Shown: positions 1 to 5,503 of the stretch, piece after piece
Position numbering within the stretch: the stretch's first letter is position 1
Layout of the letters: each line of letters starts with the position of its first letter
Origin: Desulfocapsa sp.
GTDB lineage: Bacteria; Desulfobacterota; Desulfobulbia; Desulfobulbales; Desulfocapsaceae
NCBI GenBank assembly: GCA_029935135.1
Contig: JAOZKX010000134.1
Location: 1-6,365, forward strand
Length of the DNA: 6,365 bases
Direction of reading: 5' to 3'
Made by a program: the position numbers and the translations under genes
Notes under the pieces: generated by a model
Database searches by the model: none
What the model was told of the DNA's origin: nothing
Seen by the model: the letters and a program-made list of their open reading frames with translations, nothing else

Positions 1-1446
1 TGTACCACACGGGCAACCGCAGAAATTATTGATGCGGCGACAAATCTGAAAGTGATTGGTCGTGCTGGTATCGGTCTTGACAATGTGGATATTCCTGCAG
101 CCAGTCAAAAGGGTATTGTGGTTATGAATGCCCCGGATGGAAATGCCACCACCGCCGCAGAACATGCAATTGGGATGATGATGTCACTGTCTCGTAATAT
201 CCCCCAGGCCACGGCTTCCATGAAAGAAGGAAAGTGGGAAAAGAAGAGTTTTATGGGGCGTGAGATCACCGGCAAGACACTGGGAATCTTTGGTATCGGC
301 CGAATCGGTGCCATTGCAGCCAGTCGTGCCCAGGGCCTGAAGATGAAAACCATCGCCTACGATCCACATATGCCAAAAGAGTTTGTGGAAAAACTTGGTG
401 TGGAGCTGGTAAGTCTTGAAGAACTTGCCAAACGATCAGATTATATCACCGTCCATGTTCCTTTAACAAAAGAAACAGATAAGGTGTTGTCCACAGAGTT
501 TTTCAAAAATATGAAAAATGATGCCATGTTTATTGATTGTGCCCGTGGCGGAGTTTGTGATGAAGAGGCTCTGTATAAGGCGCTGGTTGATGGTGAGCTT
601 GCCGCTGCTGCCCTGGATGTCTTTGTCGATGAACCCACTACCCTGGAGAATTGCCCTCTCCTTGGTCTGAAAAATTTTATCTGTACCCCCCATCTTGGCG
701 CATCTACTTCCGAGGCCCAGGAAAATGTGGCATTGACCATTGCTGAACAGGTTGCAGATTATCTGAATAAAGGGGTGGTTACCAATGCTGTAAATGTGCC
801 ATCTGTCAGCGATGATGTGCTGGCACAGATTGGGCCCTATGTTAACCTGGGTGAGATGCTCGGTTCTCTGCATATGCAGATTGCCAAGGGTGGTGTCAAG
901 GAAGTGGACATTGAGTACAGTGGTGAGCTCGCTGAATTCAATACCAGTCCTGTCACTGTTGCCTTTTTAAAGGGACTGTTTACTCCTATTCTGAAAGATG
1001 CTGTGAATTTTGTAAATGCACCTGTAATCGCTAAGGACAGGGGTATTCGAGTGGTGGAATCCAAGAGTGACAGTTCAAGCGATTTTGTTAATGTGCTGCG
1101 GATCAAGGTTCGTACCAATGAAGGTGAAAATGTCCTGGTTGGTACAGTTTTCGGGAAAAACGAACCTCGTCTTGTACGTCTGAACACCTTTCGTCTGGAG
1201 GCCTTACCCAAAGGTCCAATGCTTCTGGTCTATAATAATGATGTTCCCGGCGTGATTGGGGCACTTGGTTCTACCCTTGGTGAGAATGGGGTGAATATAT
1301 CGAGAATGACCGTCGGGCGTGAAGAGGCGAGTAACCAGAATATTATCCTGCTGAACACGGATAATGTTATTTCCAAAGAGCTGCTCAGTAAAGTGAAAGG
1401 GCTGGAAAATATTGATGATGCCCTGGCCCTTGATCTCGGCGTATAA
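1..1446 (+). CDS. serA: D-3-phosphoglycerate dehydrogenase, 5' end cut by window
   Basis: Oxidises 3-phosphoglycerate to 3-phosphohydroxypyruvate with NAD, the first step of cytosolic serine synthesis. The frame is open from base 1, so the visible 481 residues start inside the gene; the ASB+ACT form is usually about 525-530 residues, so roughly 45-50 are missing. Counting from base 1, the Rossmann motif GIGRIG is at 98-103, with the nucleotide-binding Asp in YDP at 121. The catalytic triad typical of D-2-hydroxyacid dehydrogenases is Arg182 (CARGG), Glu211 (DEP) and His231 (PHLGAS). About 300-400 is the allosteric substrate-binding (ASB) domain, and from about 407 an ACT domain begins (MLLVYNNDVPG), which in this family senses serine. 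All key residues are present, so it looks functional. The stop lies 17 bases before the DUF1844 gene, suggesting co-transcription. The GTG at base 52 is an internal Val codon, not the start. Confidence 0.96.
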   Translation, partial: CTTRATAEIIDAATNLKVIGRAGIGLDNVDIPAASQKGIVVMNAPDGNATTAAEHAIGMMMSLSRNIPQATASMKEGKWEKKSFMGREITGKTLGIFGIGRIGAIAASRAQGLKMKTIAYDPHMPKEFVEKLGVELVSLEELAKRSDYITVHVPLTKETDKVLSTEFFKNMKNDAMFIDCARGGVCDEEALYKALVDGELAAAALDVFVDEPTTLENCPLLGLKNFICTPHLGASTSEAQENVALTIAEQVADYLNKGVVTNAVNVPSVSDDVLAQIGPYVNLGEMLGSLHMQIAKGGVKEVDIEYSGELAEFNTSPVTVAFLKGLFTPILKDAVNFVNAPVIAKDRGIRVVESKSDSSSDFVNVLRIKVRTNEGENVLVGTVFGKNEPRLVRLNTFRLEALPKGPMLLVYNNDVPGVIGALGSTLGENGVNISRMTVGREEASNQNIILLNTDNVISKELLSKVKGLENIDDALALDLGV

Positions 1447-1463
1447 CAAAGCAAGAGGACTGT

Positions 1464-1799
1464 ATGACTACAGAATTTGAGAAGGGATGTCCCTGTGGAG
1501 ATGGAAAAGTTCCTGATCAGCAAGGTCGTTGCGTGATGCCGGAAGTTACTTTTCCGGCATTTGTCATGTCGTTAAATACTTCTGCTCTCTTTCATATGGG
1601 TGAACTCGCAGATCCTGTCAGCGGAGAGAAAATCGTTGATTTTTCCCTGGCCCGACATGCAATTGACACTCTGGTCATGCTTGAGGAAAAGACGAAAGGG
1701 AACCTGGAAGCGGACGAGACAGAAATGTTAAAAAATATTCTCTATGAATTAAAGATACATTTCGTGAAGGTTGTGAAGGAACAATCTGGCAAAAAGTAG
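1464..1799 (+). CDS. DUF1844 family protein, function unknown
   Basis: A 111-residue cytosolic protein with no signal peptide or membrane segment. Residues 25-105 match the pattern I recall for DUF1844: MPEVTFPAFVMSLNTSALFH, then a conserved GELADPVSG turn, then helices containing IDTLVMLEEKTKGNL and ending in a Leu-rich helix. The function of the family is not known. The 24-residue N-terminal extension is unusual in carrying CPCGDG and GRC (Cys9, Cys11, Cys23), which could be a partial metal site but lacks a clear fourth ligand. The start is supported by an AGAGGA ribosome binding site about 7 bases upstream. Met25 would begin exactly at the conserved core but lacks a convincing Shine-Dalgarno. 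The gene sits 17 bases after serA and 10 bases before ispE, so it is probably translated from the same message. Confidence 0.88.
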   Translation: MTTEFEKGCPCGDGKVPDQQGRCVMPEVTFPAFVMSLNTSALFHMGELADPVSGEKIVDFSLARHAIDTLVMLEEKTKGNLEADETEMLKNILYELKIHFVKVVKEQSGKK

Positions 1800-1809
1800 T
1801 GTTCTGACC

Positions 1810-2703
1810 ATGAATATTCTGTACGGACATGAGTTGCTTGTTCCTGCTCCGGCCAAGGTGAATGTCAATCTTCTCATTACCGGGAAAAGGGCTGATGGCT
1901 ATCATAGCCTCGATTCGGTGATGCAGAAGATTGACTTGTTTGATACCCTGCGTATTACCCTTAGCAAAGATCCTGGCATTCATCTTTCATGTCCGGATTC
2001 TGATTTACCTGTTGACCGATCCAATATTGTATGGAGGGCAGCTGAGGCATTTTTACAGGCAGTGGCTGCTGCGGATCGAATTGGTGTGTCAATCGTTCTC
2101 GAAAAAAAGATTCCCATTGCCGCCGGGCTCGGAGGTGGTTCCAGCGACGCGGGAGCCGTTCTTACCGGCTTGAATCGATTGATTGGTGCCGGTATCTCTG
2201 CAGCTCAACTGATTGATATTGCCAGACCCCTTGGTGCAGATGTTCCTTTTTTTGTGGTTCCACACAGCGCTGTGCGGGCAAGAGGGATAGGAGATGAGAT
2301 GGTTCCGGTTCCTTCCCTTGTTGATTGTGCTTTGTTACTGGTGAATCCCGGATTTTCTGTGTCCACAGCATGGGTTTATAAAAACTTTACATTGACAAGG
2401 GTAGTTAAAGATTCTAGACTGTTTGATTCTCAAAAAAATGACAACTTGTCAAGTGGTAGGCAATTATTATTTAATGATCTGGAGAGTGTTACTATTAGGC
2501 ACTATCCGGAAATTGCTGCTCTCAAAAGTTATCTGCTGGAGAATGGCGCATCGGACGCATTGATGTCAGGAAGTGGACCAACGGTTTTTGCTTTGTTTCC
2601 TGCAGCAAGTGAAGAAATATACAGATGTGCTGAGCAATTGAAAAAGAAATATGGACATGGGGTTATTGTAACACAAGTAATTGCATCTTCAAGTCCTGCA
2701 TAA
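1810..2703 (+). CDS. ispE: 4-diphosphocytidyl-2-C-methyl-D-erythritol kinase
   Basis: A GHMP-superfamily kinase that phosphorylates the 2-hydroxyl of CDP-methylerythritol with ATP, the fourth enzyme of the MEP isoprenoid pathway. The 297 residues fit the usual 280-300. Seen: the N-terminal substrate motif PAPAKVNVNL with Lys16, then KRADGYHSLDSV; the glycine-rich ATP loop IPIAAGLGGGSSDAGAVL at 101-118; GADVPFF with the catalytic-type Asp144; and the C-terminal GHMP motif LMSGSGPTVFALF. Lys16 and Asp144 correspond to the active-site pair Lys10/Asp141 of the E. coli enzyme. The ATG lies 10 bases after the DUF1844 stop and has no clear Shine-Dalgarno, so translation may be coupled to the upstream gene; a TTG at 1834 is a poorer alternative that still keeps the core. 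The tRNA-Gln gene begins only 3 bases after the stop codon. Confidence 0.96.
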   Translation: MNILYGHELLVPAPAKVNVNLLITGKRADGYHSLDSVMQKIDLFDTLRITLSKDPGIHLSCPDSDLPVDRSNIVWRAAEAFLQAVAAADRIGVSIVLEKKIPIAAGLGGGSSDAGAVLTGLNRLIGAGISAAQLIDIARPLGADVPFFVVPHSAVRARGIGDEMVPVPSLVDCALLLVNPGFSVSTAWVYKNFTLTRVVKDSRLFDSQKNDNLSSGRQLLFNDLESVTIRHYPEIAALKSYLLENGASDALMSGSGPTVFALFPAASEEIYRCAEQLKKKYGHGVIVTQVIASSSPA

Positions 2704-2706
2704 TAC

Positions 2707-2782
2707 TGGGGCGTAGCCAAGCGGTTAAGGCACTGGGTTTTGATCCCAGCATTCGGAGGTTCGATCCCTCCCGCCCCAGCCA
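2707..2782 (+). tRNA. tRNA-Gln (anticodon UUG), CCA encoded
   Basis: A complete 76-base cloverleaf folds by eye. The acceptor TGGGGCG (2707-2713) pairs perfectly with CGCCCCA (2772-2778). The D stem is GCC/GGC (2716-2718 with 2729-2731). The anticodon stem CTGGG/CCCAG (2733-2737 with 2745-2749) encloses loop TTTTGAT, giving anticodon TTG at 2740-2742, which reads CAA. The variable loop is 5 bases, and the T arm is GGAGG-TTCGATC-CCTCC (2755-2771). Discriminator G2779 is followed by an encoded CCA (2780-2782). The U1-A72 end pair is a known glutaminyl-tRNA identity feature. It lies 3 bases after ispE and 35 before prs, with no terminator or T-run after it, so it is probably released from an operon transcript by RNase P and 3' processing. 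Whether it is charged directly or through Glu-tRNA(Gln) amidation cannot be told here. Confidence 0.97.
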
Positions 2783-2817
2783 ATAAAAAATATTTAAAAT
2801 CATATTGAGAATAGATT

Positions 2818-3756
2818 ATGCCAAATATTATCAAGGTGTTTTCCGGAAATGCTAATCCTGCAATGGCGCAGGAGATTGCAGATTTCTTAAAGATTCCGCT
2901 TTCCGAAGCTGATGTGAGAAAGTTCAGTGACGGAGAGATTTTCGTTGAAATCAAGGAAAATGTTCGTGGCACTGATGTCTTTATTGTGCAGCCGACATCT
3001 ACACCGGTTAATGATAATCTGATGGAACTGGTTATTATGGTTGATGCACTGCGTCGAGCATCAGCCAGGAGGATTACTGCTGTTGTACCCTATTATGGAT
3101 ATGCGCGGCAGGATCGAAAGGTTGCACCAAGGGTGCCTATTTCCGCTAAAGTTGTTGCTGAAATGTTTATGGCGGTCGGGGTGCGAAGAGTATTGTGTAT
3201 GGATCTCCATGCCGGACAGATTCAGGGATTCTTCAATATTCCAGTTGATCACCTCTACGCTGCACCGGTGATTCTTGATTATATCAAGGATAAGTTTTCT
3301 AATGTTGTTATGGTTTCACCTGATGCCGGCGGGGTTGAACGAACAAGAGCCTTTGCCAAACGGTTGAATGCTGGACTGGCCATTATAGATAAACGACGTG
3401 ATCGACCAAACGAGTGTGAGGCGATGCATGTTATCGGTGATGTGAAAGGAAAAACCGCTATTCTCCTTGATGATATGGTGGATACTGCCGGCACATTGTG
3501 TAATGGTGCCAAAACGCTTATAGAGCATGGGGCCAATGAAGTTCATGCCTGTTGCTCTCATCCTGTTCTTTCTGGTCCCGCCATTGAAAGGTTGAATGCT
3601 TCACAGATCAAATCACTTGTTGTTACCAATTCGATTCCCTTGCGGGGAGATGCATTAAAAAGTGATAAAATAAAAGTGTTATCTGTTTCCAAATTGCTGG
3701 CTGATGCCATTGATTGTATTCATAACGAAGGGTCTATCAGTTCGTTGTTTGTCTAA
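2818..3756 (+). CDS. prs: ribose-phosphate pyrophosphokinase (PRPP synthase, class I)
   Basis: Transfers the pyrophosphate of ATP to ribose 5-phosphate to make PRPP, the precursor for purines, pyrimidines, NAD, histidine and tryptophan; cytosolic and normally a hexamer. The 312 residues match the usual 310-320. Seen in order: [14 protein letters not shown] and [11 protein letters not shown] at the N-terminus; the ATP-site segment [23 protein letters not shown] with Asp129 and His131 at the Mg-ATP site; IDKRR with Lys192 and Arg194, the catalytic flexible-loop residues; and the PRPP/ribose-phosphate loop [11 protein letters not shown] (Asp218, Asp219). The C-terminus ends in a typical SISSLF. 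No key residue is missing. The ATG is preceded by a modest GAGA (2807-2810, spacing 7) and starts exactly where family members start. The upstream neighbour is the tRNA; rplY follows after 106 bases. Confidence 0.98.
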   Translation: MPNIIKVFSGNANPAMAQEIADFLKIPLSEADVRKFSDGEIFVEIKENVRGTDVFIVQPTSTPVNDNLMELVIMVDALRRASARRITAVVPYYGYARQDRKVAPRVPISAKVVAEMFMAVGVRRVLCMDLHAGQIQGFFNIPVDHLYAAPVILDYIKDKFSNVVMVSPDAGGVERTRAFAKRLNAGLAIIDKRRDRPNECEAMHVIGDVKGKTAILLDDMVDTAGTLCNGAKTLIEHGANEVHACCSHPVLSGPAIERLNASQIKSLVVTNSIPLRGDALKSDKIKVLSVSKLLADAIDCIHNEGSISSLFV

Positions 3757-3772
3757 CTGGTGGTAAAGAAAA

Positions 3773-3800
3773 TTCAAGAACTCGTAAGGGTTTATAAAAT
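3773..3800 (+). promoter_or_regulatory. possible weak promoter upstream of rplY
   Basis: In the 106-base gap after prs, the overlapping hexamers TATAAA (3793-3798) and TAAAAT (3795-3800) resemble a sigma-70 -10 box, each 5 of 6. The best -35 partner, TTCAAG (3773-3778), matches only 3 of 6, 16 bases before TAAAAT. Transcription from here would leave a short leader containing the hairpin at 3813-3847. No terminator separates prs from rplY, so readthrough from prs could be the main source of message. Confidence 0.18.
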
Positions 3801-3812
3801 ACTGAGAGAAAG

Positions 3813-3847
3813 CTTGGCGTTAACTGCTTGTGTGCTGTTGGGCCGAG
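3813..3847 (+). other. leader stem-loop just before the rplY ribosome binding site
   Basis: CTTGGC (3813-3818) pairs with GCCGAG (3842-3847), with one G-U. Inside it, AACTGC (3822-3827) pairs with GCTGTT (3834-3839) with one mismatch, around a 6-base loop. The structure ends 3 bases before the Shine-Dalgarno of rplY. Many ribosomal protein genes are controlled through leader structures, but no specific L25 leader motif is recognised here and the stability was only judged by eye. Confidence 0.3.
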
Positions 3848-3850
3848 GGT

Positions 3851-3858
3851 AAGGAGGA
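3851..3858 (+). promoter_or_regulatory. strong ribosome binding site of rplY
   Basis: AAGGAGGA is a near-perfect Shine-Dalgarno, 4 bases before the ATG at 3863. It fixes the L25 start and rules out the in-frame GTG at 3830, which lies upstream of this site and would add 11 residues not typical of L25. Confidence 0.85.
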
Positions 3859-3862
3859 TCGT

Positions 3863-4561
3863 ATGATTCAAATTGACATGTCTGCTGCAAAAAGAGAAAG
3901 TTTTGGTAAGGGTGCTATGCGCCGTTTACGTGGTACTGGTAATACTCCTGCAATACTGTACGGAAATGATAAGGAGGTTATGCCTTTACAGCTTGAGACC
4001 AATTCTTTTTTGAAAAATCTTTTTCAAATCAATCGGAAAAATGCCGTGGTGAATCTTTCTATCAATGGTGGTGATACCCGTCATGTGATAGTGAAAGAGA
4101 TACAGACAGACCCAGTTGATGATAGTCTCGTCCATGCAGATTTTCATGAGATTGACCTGCAGAAAACCTGTGATTTTACTGTGGCCATAGAATTTTCAGG
4201 CAAGGCAAAAGGTGAGGATGTCGGCGGGGAAGTTACAGTTCACAATGCCAAAATTATGCTTACTGGAACCCCACTGGAAATCCCAGATGTTATCACTGTA
4301 GATGTCTCAGGTCTTGATGTTGGAGATGTTGTCTTGCTTAAGGATGTTGCTATACCCGAAAATGTGAAGATGGCTTCCAGCGATTCAAGAGTGTGTGTAG
4401 AAGTTATTTCTGCAAATGCAGCAGCGGCAGCGGCGGCTGCTGCTGAAAACAGGGCGGATGCGGCGGATGCAGCGGATGCAGCGGCAGCGCTTGAATCTGA
4501 AGCTGTTTCTGCTGATGATGCTACTGAGAATTCGGACGAAGCTGAATCATCTGATTCCTGA
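3863..4561 (+). CDS. rplY: 50S ribosomal protein L25, CTC/TL5-type with Ala/acidic tail
   Basis: A two-domain L25 of 232 residues that binds 5S rRNA in the central protuberance of the large subunit. Residues 1 to about 98 are the 5S-binding L25 domain: FGKGAMRRLRGTGNTPAILY near the start, VKEIQTDPVDDSLVHADFHE toward its end. Residues about 100-183 form the second, beta-rich TL5/CTC domain (FSGKAKGEDVGGEVTVHN, then GLDVGDVVLLKDV). From about 184 the protein leaves the family fold and runs into a low-complexity tail: nine alanines in a row, three AlaAspAla units, then a Ser/Asp/Glu-rich end. Acidic or Ala-rich tails occur on CTC-type L25 proteins, but this one is built partly from near-identical 9-base repeats. 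The start follows the strong Shine-Dalgarno at 3851-3858. A strong terminator lies 29 bases after the stop, with pth beyond it, the usual neighbour of rplY. Confidence 0.96.
   Translation: MIQIDMSAAKRESFGKGAMRRLRGTGNTPAILYGNDKEVMPLQLETNSFLKNLFQINRKNAVVNLSINGGDTRHVIVKEIQTDPVDDSLVHADFHEIDLQKTCDFTVAIEFSGKAKGEDVGGEVTVHNAKIMLTGTPLEIPDVITVDVSGLDVGDVVLLKDVAIPENVKMASSDSRVCVEVISANAAAAAAAAAENRADAADAADAAAALESEAVSADDATENSDEAESSDS
4454..4489 (+). repeat. 9-base tandem repeat within the L25 tail
   Basis: Three units of GCGGATGCR (4454-4462, 4463-4471, 4472-4480; the last two are identical) encode AlaAspAla each, followed by a degenerate fourth unit GCGGCAGCG. Just upstream, 4418-4444 is a run of nine GCN Ala codons. 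The unit is a multiple of three, so copy-number change would keep the frame and alter only tail length. Confidence 0.85.
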
Positions 4562-4589
4562 TTAAAAACCAACACTCTGTTGTTGTAAT

Positions 4590-4628
4590 GATCCGGCAAG
4601 GGGCGGCCCCTTGCCGGATCTTTTTTTT
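4590..4628 (+). terminator. strong intrinsic terminator after rplY
   Basis: A perfect 14-bp stem pairs 4590-4603 (GATCCGGCAAGGGG) with 4607-4620 (CCCCTTGCCGGATC) around a 3-base loop CGG, followed directly by eight T (4621-4628). It should end the rplY transcript efficiently. The Shine-Dalgarno of pth starts at the next base, so little room remains for a separate pth promoter downstream of the terminator. Confidence 0.93.
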
Positions 4629-4641
4629 GAAGGGAATACAT

Positions 4642-5235
4642 ATGGCTGAAGAAACATATCTGATTGCTGGTCTGGGAAACCCTGGTCCTGGCTATGAGGA
4701 TACCAGGCATAACATCGGATTTCTACTTGTCGATGCATTTGCGCGCCAGTGTAATGTGGAATTGAATCTCACTAAGTGGGATGCTCAGTGTGCCAGAGTT
4801 TCCCAGGGTGGAGATCGTCTTTTTCTGTTAAAGCCGCAGACATATATGAACCTCTCTGGAACATCAGTTGCCCGATATGCTGATTTTTATAAAATCCCCA
4901 CGGATCATATTCTTATTTGTCATGATGATCTTGATATGCATCCAGGTCGTTTGAAACTTGTTGCAGGGGGTGGGCCTGGTGGGCATAACGGAATTCGCTC
5001 TCTTATTCAGTGTCTGGGTAGTAAAGATTTTTTCAGGCTAAAGTATGGTATTGGGAAACCTGGAGATAATGATACGCATCAACAGATGCCGGTAGAAAAA
5101 TATGTCTTGGCTCAGCTTTCGAGTAGTGAACATATACTGTTGGAAAAGCGGATGGGACAGATTGTTGAAGGACTAGAGGTTTTCCTTGAACAGGGGAGTC
5201 AGCAGGCCATGAATAGTCTTAATGGGGTGAAGTAA
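4642..5235 (+). CDS. pth: peptidyl-tRNA hydrolase
   Basis: Cleaves the ester bond of peptidyl-tRNAs dropped from stalled ribosomes, recycling tRNA in the cytosol. The 197 residues fit the bacterial Pth family (about 190-200). Seen: LIAGLGNPGPGYEDTRHNIGF with Asn13 and catalytic His23; KPQTYMNLSG with Asn70; HDDLDMHPGRLKL with Asp95; and GGGPGGHNGIRSL with Asn116. These correspond to Asn10, His20, Asn68, Asp93 and Asn114 of the E. coli enzyme. The chosen ATG has GAAGGGA (4629-4635) 6 bases upstream and gives the normal family N-terminus. An in-frame ATG at 4588 would add 18 residues encoded through the terminator hairpin and has no Shine-Dalgarno, so it is rejected. The gene follows rplY as in many proteobacteria. 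Its message must come from terminator readthrough or from a promoter overlapping the hairpin or the end of rplY. Confidence 0.97.
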   Translation: MAEETYLIAGLGNPGPGYEDTRHNIGFLLVDAFARQCNVELNLTKWDAQCARVSQGGDRLFLLKPQTYMNLSGTSVARYADFYKIPTDHILICHDDLDMHPGRLKLVAGGGPGGHNGIRSLIQCLGSKDFFRLKYGIGKPGDNDTHQQMPVEKYVLAQLSSSEHILLEKRMGQIVEGLEVFLEQGSQQAMNSLNGVK

Positions 5236-5240
5236 TCTGT

Positions 5241-5266
5241 TGCCTGTGGGCACCTTTGTTTTTTTT
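5241..5266 (+). terminator. possible weak terminator after pth
   Basis: TGCC-TGTG-GGCA (5241-5252) makes a short 4-bp stem, followed after 6 bases by a run of eight T (5259-5266). The T-run is good but the stem is short and separated from it, so this is at best a leaky terminator. It starts 5 bases after the pth stop. Confidence 0.3.
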
Positions 5267-5288
5267 AAACCATCTTAGGGAAAAGTGT

Positions 5289-5346
5289 GGTACAATAACT
5301 TGTAATTAAAAGAATTGTTCTATCCGGATTATTGTATCCTGTACAA
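5289..5346 (+). promoter_or_regulatory. inverted TACAA/TTGTA half-site cluster upstream of carD
   Basis: In the 268-base gap between pth and carD, four half-sites form nested palindromes: TACAA (5291-5295), TTGTA (5300-5304), TTGTA (5332-5336) and TACAA (5342-5346). The outer arms extend to a perfect 8-base inverted repeat, TACAATAA (5291-5298) with TTATTGTA (5329-5336). A fifth TTGTA lies at 5386-5390. The arrangement could be an operator or alternative RNA hairpins in a carD leader. No convincing sigma-70 promoter was found nearby: TACAAT at 5291-5296 resembles a -10 box but has no good -35. The role is an inference from symmetry alone. Confidence 0.35.
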
Positions 5347-5380
5347 CTCTGATGAATTATTCCCTGTTGTCTAAACTCAC

Positions 5381-5410
5381 TTGTGTTGTATTGTGTTCGG
5401 TTGTCGTTAC
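5381..5410 (+). repeat. TTGTGTT-like repeats at 10-base spacing
   Basis: TTGTGTTGTA (5381-5390), TTGTGTTCGG (5391-5400) and TTGTCGTTAC (5401-5410) start with TTGT exactly one helical turn apart in the carD upstream gap. TATATT (5421-5426) just downstream could be a -10 box, but the spacer from TTGTCG is only 14 bases. It may be a phased protein-binding site or simple T/G-rich sequence. Confidence 0.3.
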
Positions 5411-5492
5411 GGTTTGAATTTATATTGTTTCCGGTGTGTTAAGTTCCAGTTTTTGTCCTTTCAGGGGCAGGAATTTGGAGTAGTGTTTTTTT

Positions 5493-5498
5493 AGGAGG
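5493..5498 (+). promoter_or_regulatory. ribosome binding site of carD
   Basis: AGGAGG lies 5 bases before the GTG at 5504. It favours this GTG as the in-frame start over the later ATG at 5522. An ATG at 5502-5504 overlaps the GTG but is in another frame, which stops after 15 codons. Confidence 0.8.
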
Positions 5499-5503
5499 AT
5501 AAT

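Noticed and set aside
441..1523. Several minus-strand frames of 80-140 codons opposite serA.
   Set aside because: They lie fully within a well-supported enzyme gene, overlap each other and resemble no known protein.
2783..2817. AT-rich spacer between the tRNA and prs considered as a promoter or a tRNA-associated integration site.
   Set aside because: No -35/-10 pair is visible, and no integrase gene or repeat of the tRNA 3' end is present in the window.
3759..3812. GGTGGTA and GAGAGAA in the rplY leader recall the two strands of 5S rRNA loop E, the L25 binding site.
   Set aside because: The flanking bases do not pair into the helices that loop E needs, and both matches are short and imperfect.
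4588..4641. An upstream in-frame ATG that would lengthen Pth by 18 residues.
   Set aside because: The extension is encoded by the terminator hairpin, has no ribosome binding site, and family members start at the later Met.
4240..4710. Long minus-strand frame opposite the rplY tail.
   Set aside because: It is an Ala/Ser-rich mirror of the GCN-repeat coding sequence, runs through the terminator hairpin, and shows no domain or ribosome binding site.
5352..5417. A 21-codon hydrophobic reading frame (starts MNYSLLSKL) in the pth-carD gap, in the form of a small membrane peptide or leader peptide.
   Set aside because: No Shine-Dalgarno precedes it, the hydrophobic part comes from T/G-rich repeats, and a frame this short is expected by chance.
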